Origin: Gemmatimonadota bacterium
Lineage (GTDB): Bacteria > Latescibacterota > UBA2968 > UBA8231
Length of the DNA: 8,732 nt
Direction of reading: 5' to 3'
Assembly (NCBI GenBank): GCA_028875335.1
Contig: JAPPEF010000221.1
Span: 1 to 8,732 of the forward strand
Shown here: positions 1-6,048 of the stretch, in pieces
Position numbering within the stretch: position 1 is the stretch's first letter
Layout of the letters: each line of letters begins with the position of its first letter
Notes under the pieces: generated by a model
The model's input: only the letters and a program-made list of their open reading frames with translations
The model's database searches: none
What the model was told of the DNA's origin: nothing
Translations under genes and position numbers: made by a program

Positions 1-378
1 CCGAGTGGCATCGGCCAGTTGCATGTGGTCAAAACCGTAGCGCTTGCGATGGGGAGTTAAGTGGAGTTTGCCGATCATCTCCGTCTGGTAACCTGCCTTG
101 GATAGATCGCCGGCCAAGGTGTGCGGCGGGTCCCACGGAGCACCTCTGAAGCCAACGACCCCATTGGCCGCGGGTGCCGTGCCGGTCATCAAGCTGCGGC
201 GCGCGGGAATGCAACTGGGGCATTCGGAGTAGCCGTGGTGAAAATGCGTGCCCGTGCGGGCCAGCCAGTCTAAGTTGGGCGTTTGCAAACACGAAGGACT
301 GTGGGGATCCAGCCCCATGCAGTCGCCGCGTTGCTGGTCGGTCATGATGAGCAGGATATTGGGACGAGTGTCTGGCAT
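1..378 (-). CDS. Sulfatase, N-terminal part (gene runs off the left edge)
   Basis: The first 126 codons of a type I sulfatase (alkaline-phosphatase superfamily) are present; these enzymes hydrolyse sulfate esters or sulfamates. Residues 7-16 (NILLIMTDQQ) form the usual first beta strand and metal site, with Asp14 as the calcium ligand; the second position is Gln, as in the choline-sulfatase/sulfamidase-like branch. Residues C56-I-P-A-R60 are the Cys-x-Pro-x-Arg signature, whose Cys becomes the catalytic formylglycine, so a maturase (FGE or anSME type) is needed. G103-K-L-H106 is the conserved Lys/His active-site motif. The ATG at 378 is preceded by GGAG about 8 bases upstream. No signal peptide is visible, so this copy looks cytoplasmic. 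It lies 12 bases downstream of the GH2 gene on the same strand, which indicates cotranscription. The C-terminal two thirds lie outside the window, so the substrate (glycan sulfate, choline sulfate or other) cannot be assigned. Confidence 0.93.
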   Translation of the reverse strand, partial: MPDTRPNILLIMTDQQRGDCMGLDPHSPSCLQTPNLDWLARTGTHFHHGYSECPSCIPARRSLMTGTAPAANGVVGFRGAPWDPPHTLAGDLSKAGYQTEMIGKLHLTPHRKRYGFDHMQLADATR

Positions 379-390
379 ATCATTCTCCGA

Positions 391-2496
391 TTAAGAGACT
401 TGGGGCAAATGCAGCGTCACCGACTGAACGTGGTCGTATCCACCCGGCGCTCGGATCGGTTGCCACTGGCTCTCGACATCCACACTTGCGCCCTGACAAG
501 TAAAGCGGTACGCACCCGCTTCAGGCAACACAAACCACGCCGTACCCGCCAGATCGGCCCGCACAGCATAGGGCAGAACCGCTTGCCCAGCCAGCGGAGT
601 CACCAAAACGCAGGCGCGGGCGACCGGTTGCCCGTCGCGCATCACCCGCACGAGCACCTCCGGCAATCGTTCGTGCGCCAGCGGTCCCACATCCCGCCCG
701 GCGAGTCGGCGGAACAACTCCTGTGACCAAACCGTCGTCGCCGTCGGGCGCGAGACCGGCTGCTGCGGATCGCACCAGTTGAGACACAGCCGATGCTTGC
801 CCCACGCCGCCGGTGTCCCCGCGCCGAAAGGATCAATGCGGGCGTCCGCTCCCGACTGCGACGGCCACGTGACCTTCACATCGAGCGGTCCAACCAACAT
901 CCCCGGCACGTGGTCGGTAAAGCCTCGGTAATCCATGTCGGCAAGAAAAAACGTCTGTAGCCCGTGGACGTTGCGCTCAGGCATTGAGGTCAAAAATTCC
1001 CACCATCCTTCCGACAGCGGCGGCTCCTCCTGCTCTCCCCAGGAGGCTTCCGCAAAGATGCCCGCCTCACCGACCCGGATCGGTTTCACCGGGAGGCCGC
1101 TGCGAATCGCATCAATGCTCGCCTCGATGTTCTCCAAGCCGCTGAACAGCCGATAGCAATCAATCAGTTCAATCAACTCGTCCGTAGCCACAGACGGGTC
1201 AAAGGTAACTTCGGCGATGCGGCTGTCGTCGAGTTCTTTCACCTTGCGCAGCAGGGGCACGCAGTATTCGGGCTCTCTCGCGTCCGTGATGTCCCAGAAC
1301 AGAATCGACGGATGATTGCGGACCGAGCGAATCCAGTAGTCGGCCACCGCTAGCTGATACTCCCTTACCAGCGACTTTTCCCGCACGTCCATCTCCGGCG
1401 TGTACACCTGTCCCGTACCAACGCAGAAGTTGGCACCCACCACGAACACGCCAAGCTCGTCGGCCACGTCGTAAAACACCGGCGGCGGATCGTAGCGGTG
1501 GTGCTCGACGATACTGACATTGGCGTCGGCCAGATCGACGAACTTCCGCGTCAGCCACTGGCGCTCGTACACGTACGGCACCGTGTGGTCGCCCCAAGGC
1601 ATTAGCTGAATGCCGTTGAGCAGCAGCCGATCCCCCTCGGCCCAGATCTCGCGAAAGCCGAAGCGAGTCACAGTAGTATGCACGGCGCGACCTGCCGAGT
1701 GCAACGAACTTTCGAGGAAGTACAGAACCGGCTCGCCGTACGGCGGACGACCCCAGAGCACGGCGTCTCCCCAAGGCACCGCGGTCTCTAGGCGACGGCT
1801 CTCCCCCGGTGCTAGATCGAGATCGCAACCTTCGAGTTCCAACTCAGTCTCGCCCGCGCGGCGCACCTGCAGGCGAATGTCGCCGTGGAACGCTTCCTCG
1901 GCGTCGTTGCGGACGGTCAACCCGACGCGGATTTCGCGCTCTCGCACCGACGTGACAATCTGCACATCTTCGACCCGAACCCGCGACTCCCAACTCAGCC
2001 ACACATCCGACTCCATGCCAACGGTGGCGGCGCTCGTGTACCAGAAGCGAGTATCGAGGGCTTTTTCCGCTTCTTCACTCAGCCGTGAGGCGTCGGGATG
2101 CGCATAGCGGCCGCTACAGTTGTGGGTGAACACGTCGAGCCGGTGATCGCGCCCCGAACGGAGGCTAGCAGTCAAGTCAATGCGCCAAGGCAAGCGCATG
2201 CCGTAGTGCTCGCCGATCACCTCGCCGTCGAGATAAGCGCGCCCAAAGTGACGGACCCTCCCTAAGTCGAGCACAATGCGCCCGTCTGCATCCCAGCCAT
2301 CGGGTAGGCGCAGTTCTGTGCGGTACCAACCAGACTCGGGCGGCTCATCTTCAAACTCGCGCGAGCGATGCGGCACGCGCACGCGCTCCCAGCCGTCGGT
2401 CGGCGGATCGCCATCGGGACCCTCGGCAAACTCCCACTCGCCGTTCAGCAGCAGGCGGACATCGCCGCTCATCCCCAGCGGCAATTGGCAGAACAT
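391..2496 (-). CDS. GH2-family (beta-galactosidase/beta-glucuronidase-like) protein with altered acid/base site
   Basis: This 701-residue protein has GH2 architecture. The N-terminal sugar-binding jelly roll (about 10-175) opens with LLLNGEWEF; an immunoglobulin-like domain (about 176-280) leads into FGFREIW at 279-285; a TIM barrel (about 286-545) contains LLLNG (291-295), EHHRYDPPPVFYDVADELGV (331-350) and RNHPSILFW (393-401). A C-terminal beta-rich segment (about 610-701) ends the chain. In GH2 enzymes RNHPS..W is followed by S-x-G-N-Glu, the Glu being the acid/base; here W401 is followed by D-I-T-D405-A406, so the Glu is replaced by Ala. E477 in VGEAGIF fits the nucleophile position. No signal peptide is seen, so it is probably cytoplasmic. 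The ATG at 2496 has purine-rich leader sequence (AGGAG at 14 bases, GAGAG at 7); the Met at residue 9 lacks a Shine-Dalgarno. It is the first gene of an operon with the sulfatase. It may be a divergent hydrolase, an enzyme with another mechanism, or a non-catalytic binder. The family call is firm; activity and substrate are unknown. Confidence 0.88.
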   Translation of the reverse strand: MFCQLPLGMSGDVRLLLNGEWEFAEGPDGDPPTDGWERVRVPHRSREFEDEPPESGWYRTELRLPDGWDADGRIVLDLGRVRHFGRAYLDGEVIGEHYGMRLPWRIDLTASLRSGRDHRLDVFTHNCSGRYAHPDASRLSEEAEKALDTRFWYTSAATVGMESDVWLSWESRVRVEDVQIVTSVREREIRVGLTVRNDAEEAFHGDIRLQVRRAGETELELEGCDLDLAPGESRRLETAVPWGDAVLWGRPPYGEPVLYFLESSLHSAGRAVHTTVTRFGFREIWAEGDRLLLNGIQLMPWGDHTVPYVYERQWLTRKFVDLADANVSIVEHHRYDPPPVFYDVADELGVFVVGANFCVGTGQVYTPEMDVREKSLVREYQLAVADYWIRSVRNHPSILFWDITDAREPEYCVPLLRKVKELDDSRIAEVTFDPSVATDELIELIDCYRLFSGLENIEASIDAIRSGLPVKPIRVGEAGIFAEASWGEQEEPPLSEGWWEFLTSMPERNVHGLQTFFLADMDYRGFTDHVPGMLVGPLDVKVTWPSQSGADARIDPFGAGTPAAWGKHRLCLNWCDPQQPVSRPTATTVWSQELFRRLAGRDVGPLAHERLPEVLVRVMRDGQPVARACVLVTPLAGQAVLPYAVRADLAGTAWFVLPEAGAYRFTCQGASVDVESQWQPIRAPGGYDHVQSVTLHLPQVS

Positions 2497-2576
2497 GCGA
2501 TATCTCTCTTCTCCTCTTGAGTAGGTCTATGGACTAAGGATATGCCAAAATGTTAGTAAATGGACGGCAAAAGCTA

Positions 2577-2602
2577 CTGGTCATTAGTTGGCTGGTCAAT
2601 TA
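2577..2602 (-). repeat. Direct repeat TAAT(T)GACCAG, possible operator of the GH2 operon
   Basis: On the minus strand TAATTGACCAG is followed 5 bases later by TAATGACCAG (plus strand CTGGTCATTA at 2577-2586 and CTGGTCAATTA at 2592-2602). The pair lies about 80-105 bases upstream of the GH2 start codon and overlaps the only weak -35-like sequence (TTGACC). A regulator site is possible, but two short copies could occur by chance. Confidence 0.3.
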
Positions 2603-2685
2603 CTGACGGCACGCATCGACCCCTTGGATAAGGAGAAGCTGGCGTGAACAGCATCCCATACCTGCATAACATCAATAACCCCTAC

Positions 2686-2722
2686 TGTCCGATAGTGAAC
2701 ATCCGCTGTCCAATAGCGCACA
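2686..2722 (+). promoter_or_regulatory. Tandem TGT-N10-ACA upstream activator sites for a sigma-54 enhancer-binding protein
   Basis: Two sites match TGT-N10-ACA exactly: TGTCCGATAGTGAACA at 2686-2701 and TGTCCAATAGCGCACA at 2707-2722. They share the core CTGTCC(G/A)ATAG(T/C)G and are offset by 21 bp, two helical turns, so both lie on the same DNA face. TGT-N10-ACA is the form recognised by NifA, and the left half TGTCC also resembles other NtrC-class sites. They sit about 212 and 233 bp upstream of the predicted start point at about 2927, a usual enhancer distance. Function is inferred from motif, phasing and the consensus sigma-54 promoter downstream. The activator's identity is unknown and no activator gene lies in the window. 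Confidence 0.72.
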
Positions 2723-2899
2723 GTACACACCCTCCGAGCATTCCGTATCAACTGACATTAGAGCCGCAAAAGGGCTGATAAAAAGAATCTGAGAGACGAA
2801 GAAAAAATCGGCTTACTTTTGTAACGTATTATTTAACAGCAAGTTATAGGTATAAGACGAAAGAAAAATCAGCGCGATTGGCGACTGCTGGCCTCTCCA

Positions 2900-2916
2900 T
2901 TGGCACGATAGTTGCA
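2900..2916 (+). promoter_or_regulatory. Sigma-54 (RpoN) -24/-12 promoter
   Basis: TTGGCACGATAGTTGCA matches the sigma-54 consensus YTGGCACGrNNNTTGCW at every defined position. The invariant GG (2902-2903) and GC (2914-2915) are separated by exactly 10 bases. Transcription would begin near 2927, giving a leader of about 40 bases before the ATG at 2967. Sigma-54 promoters are silent without an ATP-using enhancer-binding protein, which fits the two tandem sites upstream. No sigma-70 promoter of comparable quality is seen for this gene. Confidence 0.88.
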
Positions 2917-2966
2917 ATAGTGCGTACCGAAGCAACAACCCACACTCTTCCACAAAGGAGAGCATC

Positions 2967-3929
2967 ATGCAACGCTTAGCCATTTTCGCCCTAATCGCCG
3001 CTTGGTTCACCGCCAGCACGGCCGCTGCCATTCCCCAAAGTCAGTACCGCGACTTTCCGCCCGATGCCGGACACCAAGCCCGCCTCGACTACCTCAACGG
3101 CCTAGAGATGATCAAGGTTGAGTCTGGCGACCAATTGCAGCAGGCCGTCGAGGCCATCCCCGTCGAATCGGACATTGCCATCACTCCTCAGCAAGAAGCC
3201 GACCTGCGCGCTTGGCTCTACGACTTCTTGGTCGCCTTTTCCGCCTCCGGCAACGACAGCCTCGCGGCCGAATTTTACCTGCGCGGGGGCGTCAATCCCG
3301 AAGGAATAGCGGATATAAAGAGGCAACTTGAAACCATTAAACTGGGTGGCCCCTTAACCGCCCAGCAGCTACAGACCATGGGGATACAGATCCCTGAGTT
3401 ATCCATTGGTGCGACGCCATGGTGGAGGTCGGCTCGTCCGCCGACAGGAATGGGGCTACAGATGCCCGAGTTACCCATTGGTGCGACGCCCTTTGACCTC
3501 CTCAAAGCCATGCACCGATTCGGCATCAACATAAAGAGGCACGATTCTCGTATAAACAGACGCGATTACTTCTTTGGCAACGCCTCCTTTTTCACCAGCG
3601 CGTACCGAGTGTTCGAGCTGCAAGGCGACTATTATGAAAGCTATCGGGACTACGCCCAGACCCACGGCCTGCTCCCCATGAGGTCTATGGAGTGGTCTCC
3701 CCAACTGAGAGACCAGATTGAGGAAGGACTAAAGTTGGGAGGGCAGTGGGTAGCGGCCGAGTTCATGTTTTTCGCCGAAGAGCCTGAAGAGTTCGCCGGC
3801 TATAAGAGGCCGATACGCCACCCATTTTTCGTGCGACTCGTCTGGAACCCAAGGCAGGCTATGTGGCGTCTTGTAGAAGCCTTCGCGCCTAATGATGCGC
3901 CGGTTCTGTTTCTATTTAATGCCACGTGA
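2967..3929 (+). CDS. Exported protein of unknown family, sigma-54 controlled
   Basis: This 320-residue protein is not one I recognise. Residues 1-21 are a signal peptide: Arg3, then a hydrophobic run (LAIFALIAAWF) and A19-A20-A21 before I22, so signal peptidase I probably cuts after Ala21. There is no lipobox Cys and no later membrane span. A mainly helical part (about 28-125) precedes a Pro/Gly-rich linker (about 135-180) in which MGIQIPELSIGATP is followed 24 residues on by MGLQMPELPIGATP. The C-terminal part (about 200-320) is aromatic and acidic (GDYYESYRDY, FMFFAEEPEEF) and ends in strand-like runs (PFFVRLVW, MWRLVEAF, VLFLF) that could be a small alpha/beta fold such as NTF2-like; this is a guess. 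The ATG is preceded by AAGGAG with a 6-base gap. It appears monocistronic, between a sigma-54 promoter and a hairpin. A role outside the cytoplasm in response to a signal is inferred; no function is assigned. Confidence 0.85.
   Translation: MQRLAIFALIAAWFTASTAAAIPQSQYRDFPPDAGHQARLDYLNGLEMIKVESGDQLQQAVEAIPVESDIAITPQQEADLRAWLYDFLVAFSASGNDSLAAEFYLRGGVNPEGIADIKRQLETIKLGGPLTAQQLQTMGIQIPELSIGATPWWRSARPPTGMGLQMPELPIGATPFDLLKAMHRFGINIKRHDSRINRRDYFFGNASFFTSAYRVFELQGDYYESYRDYAQTHGLLPMRSMEWSPQLRDQIEEGLKLGGQWVAAEFMFFAEEPEEFAGYKRPIRHPFFVRLVWNPRQAMWRLVEAFAPNDAPVLFLFNAT
3378..3490 (+). repeat. Internal tandem duplication (two 41-bp copies, 72-bp period)
   Basis: Bases 3378-3418 and 3450-3490 match at 37 of 41 positions and encode MGIQIPELSIGATP and MGLQMPELPIGATP. 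The period is 72 bases (24 codons), so the reading frame is kept. The 31 bases between the conserved blocks (coding roughly WWRSARPPTG) have no second copy. High nucleotide identity, with two of the four differences changing an amino acid by coding position, points to a fairly recent in-frame duplication. Confidence 0.88.
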
Positions 3930-3947
3930 TCCAGCCTGTAAGCAACG

Positions 3948-3991
3948 CGGAAGAAGTGGGCAGTTCACAAACGGACTGCCCGCTTCTTCTG
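3948..3991. terminator. Long hairpin between convergent genes, possible bidirectional terminator
   Basis: Bases 3948-3964 pair with 3975-3991 (17 pairs including two G-T wobbles) around a 10-base loop; the core is GAAGAAGTGGGCAGT with ACTGCCCGCTTCTTC. It begins 18 bases after the stop of the exported-protein gene and lies about 47 bases beyond the stop of the convergent binding-protein gene. Neither strand has a U tract after the stem, so it is not a classical intrinsic terminator; it may stop transcription with Rho or protect 3' ends. A second small hairpin (GAAGCG 4010-4015 with CGCTTC 4020-4025) lies nearer the binding-protein stop. Confidence 0.55.
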
Positions 3992-4037
3992 AGGCCGTCT
4001 GACCCGAGCGAAGCGGAGTCGCTTCACCTCGATGGAG

Positions 4038-5822
4038 TCATGGACTGATCGACAGGGACGCAGATGGCCCTTGTCCACTGGCCGGCTCCAGCCGGATGAA
4101 GGTCTTCAATAGTTCCCACTGCCAAGAGTGCGGGAAGCCATAGGGATCTTGCTGGCTCGGCCAGCCAGTCCAGCGGGTAGTGTTGCAAGGATAGCGGATA
4201 ATTAGCTGCGCCAAGAAGATGTCGGGTAACTCCTCCACCCATATCTCCATCGCCTCGACGAATAATTCCAACAGTTCCTCGTCTCCAACTTGTAGAGGCG
4301 CGATGCGCTCGACAATGCGGTCGAACTCCTCGTTGCGCCAGCGCGAAATGGTTGACCACAGCGGCGCCGGCTGCCCCGTGGGCCGGAAGTACTGCGAGGT
4401 GTAGTAAGACAACATCAAATAGGGGTCCATGCCGCGCACCCCACTCGGTCCCTTGCAACCGAGGGAAGCCTTCTGCTCCCCCGTCTGCACGAGAGAGGTC
4501 AAACCGGGCGAGGTGTCAAAATTCGCATCAAAACCAGCGTCGCGTAGCTGTTGCGTCAGCGGCGGACCATAAGCCCGCAGCCACTGCGGCACGTACATGG
4601 CAATCTCGACGCTCTCGCCCTCCGGGTTGACCCACAAGCCCTCGTCGTCCTTGCGATAGCCCTTCCCCTCCATGATCCGTTTCACTTCTTCTAAGTGCGG
4701 CTTGGAGTCGTACCCATGCCGCGCGAGAATCTCCTGCAGGGCCTCGTCAAAAGGCGCAAACCATTCGTAGGGCGTGAAGGGATGCAGCGCGACCACGCCC
4801 GCCCCCGACTCAGCTAGCTGGACGAGTTTCTCCCGGTCGATGGCCATGCTGATCGCCCGGCGAATCTGCGGATCGTCAAACGGCGGCTCCGAGCAGTTCA
4901 TGTTGAGGTCAATCGGACACCAGTCCAAGTAGCCGTAGGGCGGCTGCCGATCGGCAAAGGTCACGACCCGCGCATTGCGCTCTAACACGCTTTCAAGAGT
5001 GAGCACCTGCATGATGGGTGCCATGTCGAGCTGATCGGTCAACAGCAGTTGAGCAGCCTGACTTTCCTCCTGCTGCGGCACGTAGATAATTCGCTGGATT
5101 TTCGGCAGCCGCTTGAACCCCCTCTTAGCCCCCCACCAGTCCTGGCGCAAATCGTAGATTTTCTGGTATGGAGAAGCGTACACGAGGCGGTAGGGACCTG
5201 TGCCCAAGGGCAAGCCGCCGTCGATGTCGTGGAAAGTGAACTCTAAAGGATCTTGGTCTTTCCATATATGCTCGGGCAAGACGAAGATGCCGTGGTTGCT
5301 GCTCAGCGTAGTCGCCCAAAACGCCGGCCCCGCCTTTTTCAGCACCAGCCGCACAGTGTGGTCGTCAACAACCTCAATGGAATCGAAGAACTCGGGCAGG
5401 TCGGCCAGATGCACCATGGACGCGGCGTGGTCGCGCAGCATGTCAAAGGTGAAGGCCACGTCGCGCGCGGTGAACGGGACGCCGTCCGCCCATTCAATGC
5501 CCTCGCGGATCTTCACGGTGAGCACGGTAAAACTGTCGTTGTACTCCCAACTTTCGGCCAGCCAGTTCTCGTATTCCCCAGTGAGCACGTTGTACATAAT
5601 CAGCGGCTCAAACACCGCTGGCAGCGTGCCCATGTGGAATCCCTGATCGGAGCCGGGGATGTAGGGGTTCTGATTGTCGAACAAGGAATACTGGTTCGGC
5701 CCGCCGTTCATCAAGATCATGGTGCGGTCCCGAGGGACGTCGTCCAGCACCACAGCCGGTCCGCAGCTAGCCAGCACCGCTACCAGTAGAGGCAACCTCG
5801 CTGTCATCTTTAAAGCGTTCAC
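4038..5822 (-). CDS. ABC transporter substrate-binding lipoprotein, family 5 (peptide/nickel/oligosaccharide type)
   Basis: This 594-residue protein is a family 5 extracellular solute-binding protein (SBP_bac_5). The N-terminus is a lipoprotein signal peptide with lipobox L17-A-S-C20, so the mature protein is anchored through Cys20 on the periplasmic or outer face of the membrane. Residues about 68-130 hold the family hallmark: LAESWEYNDSF, KIREGIEWADGVPFTARDVA and FTFDML. Later PFDDPQIRRAISMAIDREKL is the usual segment at the start of the second lobe. Length is typical to slightly long. The start is GTG at 5822 with AGGAG 10 bases upstream; an ATG five codons in would also leave a working signal peptide. 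Such proteins deliver peptides, nickel or, in several phyla, oligosaccharides to OppBCDF-like permeases. The matching ATPases are probably those at 7483-8732, now separated by a pseudogene. The nearby GH2 and sulfatase make a glycan ligand possible, but nothing in the sequence fixes it. Confidence 0.93.
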   Translation of the reverse strand: MNALKMTARLPLLVAVLASCGPAVVLDDVPRDRTMILMNGGPNQYSLFDNQNPYIPGSDQGFHMGTLPAVFEPLIMYNVLTGEYENWLAESWEYNDSFTVLTVKIREGIEWADGVPFTARDVAFTFDMLRDHAASMVHLADLPEFFDSIEVVDDHTVRLVLKKAGPAFWATTLSSNHGIFVLPEHIWKDQDPLEFTFHDIDGGLPLGTGPYRLVYASPYQKIYDLRQDWWGAKRGFKRLPKIQRIIYVPQQEESQAAQLLLTDQLDMAPIMQVLTLESVLERNARVVTFADRQPPYGYLDWCPIDLNMNCSEPPFDDPQIRRAISMAIDREKLVQLAESGAGVVALHPFTPYEWFAPFDEALQEILARHGYDSKPHLEEVKRIMEGKGYRKDDEGLWVNPEGESVEIAMYVPQWLRAYGPPLTQQLRDAGFDANFDTSPGLTSLVQTGEQKASLGCKGPSGVRGMDPYLMLSYYTSQYFRPTGQPAPLWSTISRWRNEEFDRIVERIAPLQVGDEELLELFVEAMEIWVEELPDIFLAQLIIRYPCNTTRWTGWPSQQDPYGFPHSWQWELLKTFIRLEPASGQGPSASLSISP

Positions 5823-5888
5823 CTTCTATCATCTCCTGTAACCATGTCAGCGGGTTTTCGACGCGGGTTCAACAAGCCGGTATGAGCA

Positions 5889-5908
5889 CCCTGAACCTGT
5901 CGAAGGGG
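5889..5908. repeat. Interspersed repeat CCCTGAACCTGTCGAAGGGG
   Basis: The sequence CCCTGAACCTGTCGAAGGGG has CCCT...AGGG ends and closely resembles the CCTGAGCTTGTCGAAGG-type short repeat scattered between genes in many bacterial genomes. Only one copy is in the window, so its repetitive nature is inferred from prior knowledge of the motif. It lies between the phased array and the start of the binding-protein gene. Confidence 0.45.
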
Positions 5909-5954
5909 CCTTTACTCTTTCACAAACTCGTCATGGGAATAAAAACATAGACCC

Positions 5955-6026
5955 AATAAGACGTAATAAGACGTAATTAAGACACAATAAGACGTAATTA
6001 AGACACAATAAGACACAATAAGACAC
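5955..6026. repeat. Seven-unit tandem array with a period of 10-11 bp
   Basis: Seven consecutive units of the form AAT(T)AAGAC(GT/AC) fill 72 bp: 5955-5964, 5965-5974, 5975-5985, 5986-5995, 5996-6006, 6007-6016 and 6017-6026. Unit lengths are 10, 10, 11, 10, 11, 10 and 10, a mean of 10.3 bp, close to one turn of B-DNA, so the A/T runs recur on one face. The 11-base units are AATTAAGACAC; the 10-base units end in GT or AC. The array lies 22 bases beyond the pseudogene stop and 132 bases upstream of the binding-protein start. It may be a polymorphic microsatellite, a bent-DNA element or a protein-binding array. Confidence 0.9.
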
Positions 6027-6048
6027 CAATCGGAATCGGCAAGACAGC

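Larger units (their letters stand above)
2497..2966. other. Divergent intergenic region with sigma-54 control elements
   Basis: This 470-bp gap separates the leftward GH2-sulfatase operon from the rightward exported-protein gene and is visibly more AT-rich than the genes. It contains a direct repeat near the GH2 side (2577-2602), two TGT-N10-ACA sites (2686-2722), an A/T-rich spacer (about 2775-2880) and a consensus sigma-54 promoter (2900-2916). For the GH2 operon I see only a weak sigma-70 candidate on the minus strand: TTGACC with a 17-base spacer and a poor -10 (TAGCTT) around 2573-2601. No tRNA or riboswitch is evident. Confidence 0.8.
5823..6048. other. Repeat-bearing intergenic region upstream of the binding-protein gene
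   Basis: These 226 bases lie between the stop of the AlbA/HATPase pseudogene and the GTG of the binding protein. They contain AGGAG at 5833-5837 (the ribosome binding site), GCGGGTT twice 13 bases apart (5850-5869), an interspersed-type repeat (5889-5908) and the 72-bp phased array (5955-6026). No convincing -35/-10 pair was found for the binding-protein gene, although it needs its own promoter unless it is read from the ATPase genes through the pseudogene. Confidence 0.6.

Noticed and set aside
29..292. Minus-strand 87-residue frame over the left edge and other long frames antisense to the GH2 and binding-protein genes.
   Set aside because: These are out-of-frame shadows; the sulfatase, GH2 and binding-protein frames carry the family motifs.
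2551..2566. A possible third activator site (TGT-N10-ACG) closer to the GH2 gene.
   Set aside because: The last base fails the consensus, the CTGTCC-ATAG core is absent, and it is not in phase with the other two.
2644..2778. A 44-codon plus-strand reading frame (GTG start, GGAG 8 bases upstream, TGA at 2776-2778).
   Set aside because: The ribosome site is good, but the frame lies across both TGT-N10-ACA sites, its repeated CPI motif is a by-product of those sites, and there is no domain or signal peptide. It is more likely chance, though translation cannot be excluded.
5955..6026. The tandem array as a CRISPR.
   Set aside because: Units are 10-11 bp with no spacers between them and no cas genes are nearby.
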